Source: Actinomyces dentalis DSM 19115 (GTDB lineage: Bacteria; Actinomycetota; Actinomycetes; Actinomycetales; Actinomycetaceae). Taken from it: DNA of 51,879 nucleotides. This document shows, piece by piece, positions 51,766 through 51,879 of this stretch; positions within the stretch are counted from its first letter, which is position 1, and the number at the start of each line of letters is the position of its first letter. Under the pieces are notes generated by a model. It ran no database searches, was not told the origin of the DNA, and worked only from the letters and a program-made list of their open reading frames with translations. Both the position numbers and the translations under genes were made by a program. The stretch spans positions 1 through 51,879 of the forward strand of contig NZ_AUBL01000031.1 of NCBI RefSeq assembly GCF_000429225.1. Reading direction: 5' to 3'.

Positions 51766-51879
51766 AAAAGGTGGCTGGCGCATATCTTTCACTCCCCGTC
51801 CTGCGCCCCTCCCGTTCCGAAGTGGCGCAATGACGCCATTTCCCGGACGCGCGGGAGCCGCCGCGCACCCGAAAGTTAA
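51766..51879. repeat. 130-bp MITE/REPIN-like element, copy 3 (inverted, reaches window end)
   Basis: The left terminal repeat is at 51766-51790 with one change. The interior is in the opposite orientation to copies 1 and 2 (AATGACGCCATT core). The right repeat begins GAAAG at 51871, exactly where a 130-bp element predicts, but the last four bases (TTAA) depart from it, so the end may be degraded. Confidence 0.75.

Overview
The window is very GC-rich DNA with long Asp/Ala/Gly/Arg-rich proteins, many leaderless genes, an actinobacterial recA SOS box and the gene order pgsA-cinA-clgR-DUF3046-recA-recX. This points to a chromosomal segment of an actinobacterium, most likely Actinomyces or a close relative (order by inference; species not determined).

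Layout. 0.2-2.6 kb: a decayed IS110 transposase, then a gene-free element made of two perfect 325-bp inverted arms. 2.7-4.0 kb: a lipoprotein gene, tRNA-Gln and two identical tRNA-Glu genes. 4.1-15.2 kb: housekeeping block (RNase J, a PfkB kinase, FtsK, a CapA-type protein on the other strand, PgsA, CinA, ClgR-like regulator, DUF3046, RecA, RecX). 15.3-17.2 kb: GTP-dependent PEP carboxykinase with a palindromic operator. 17.4-18.5 kb: a TMEM175-like gene cut short by a second inverted-repeat element. 18.7-22.3 kb: GH36 alpha-galactosidase divergent from a ROK regulator. 22.3-28.7 kb: type II NADH dehydrogenase, then the glycine cleavage operon gcvP-gcvT-gcvH on the minus strand. 28.9-32.0 kb: an unknown membrane-anchored protein with a collagen-like N-terminus, then miaB. 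32.1-32.8 kb: repeats and a mazF remnant. 32.8-37.2 kb: a five-gene DUF4129/MoxR/DUF58 operon. 37.5-38.8 kb: a membrane protein with an autoregulated GntR (YtrA-type) repressor. 39.2-48.6 kb: an iron-uptake locus. 48.7-51.2 kb: two YbjN-like genes, miaA and a tiny basic membrane protein. 51.4-51.9 kb: repeats again.

The most coherent functional system is the iron locus. An FTR1 permease, a P19-type periplasmic iron protein, a DUF2318 membrane protein, two FtsX-like permeases and an ABC ATPase form one operon. It ends in an FMN-binding lipoprotein carrying a flavinylation motif. The matching flavin transferase, ApbE, is divergently transcribed, and a good DtxR/IdeR box lies in the shared promoter region. 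The inference is that covalently bound flavin supplies extracytoplasmic electrons for iron uptake.

The most unusual non-coding signal is a family of four dyad arrays at 2.0, 17.9, 32.2 and 51.4 kb. Eight-base words of the form GAGNNCGT recur at exactly 20-bp steps and switch to the reverse complement across an 11-nt centre. Two of the arrays sit between the long perfect inverted arms, which themselves carry GGCTCGC-type words in a 20-bp register. A separate 130-bp MITE/REPIN-like element with 25-bp terminal inverted repeats occurs three times. Several of these repeats lie against broken genes (IS110, TMEM175, mazF), so this looks like accessory-element turnover between conserved blocks.
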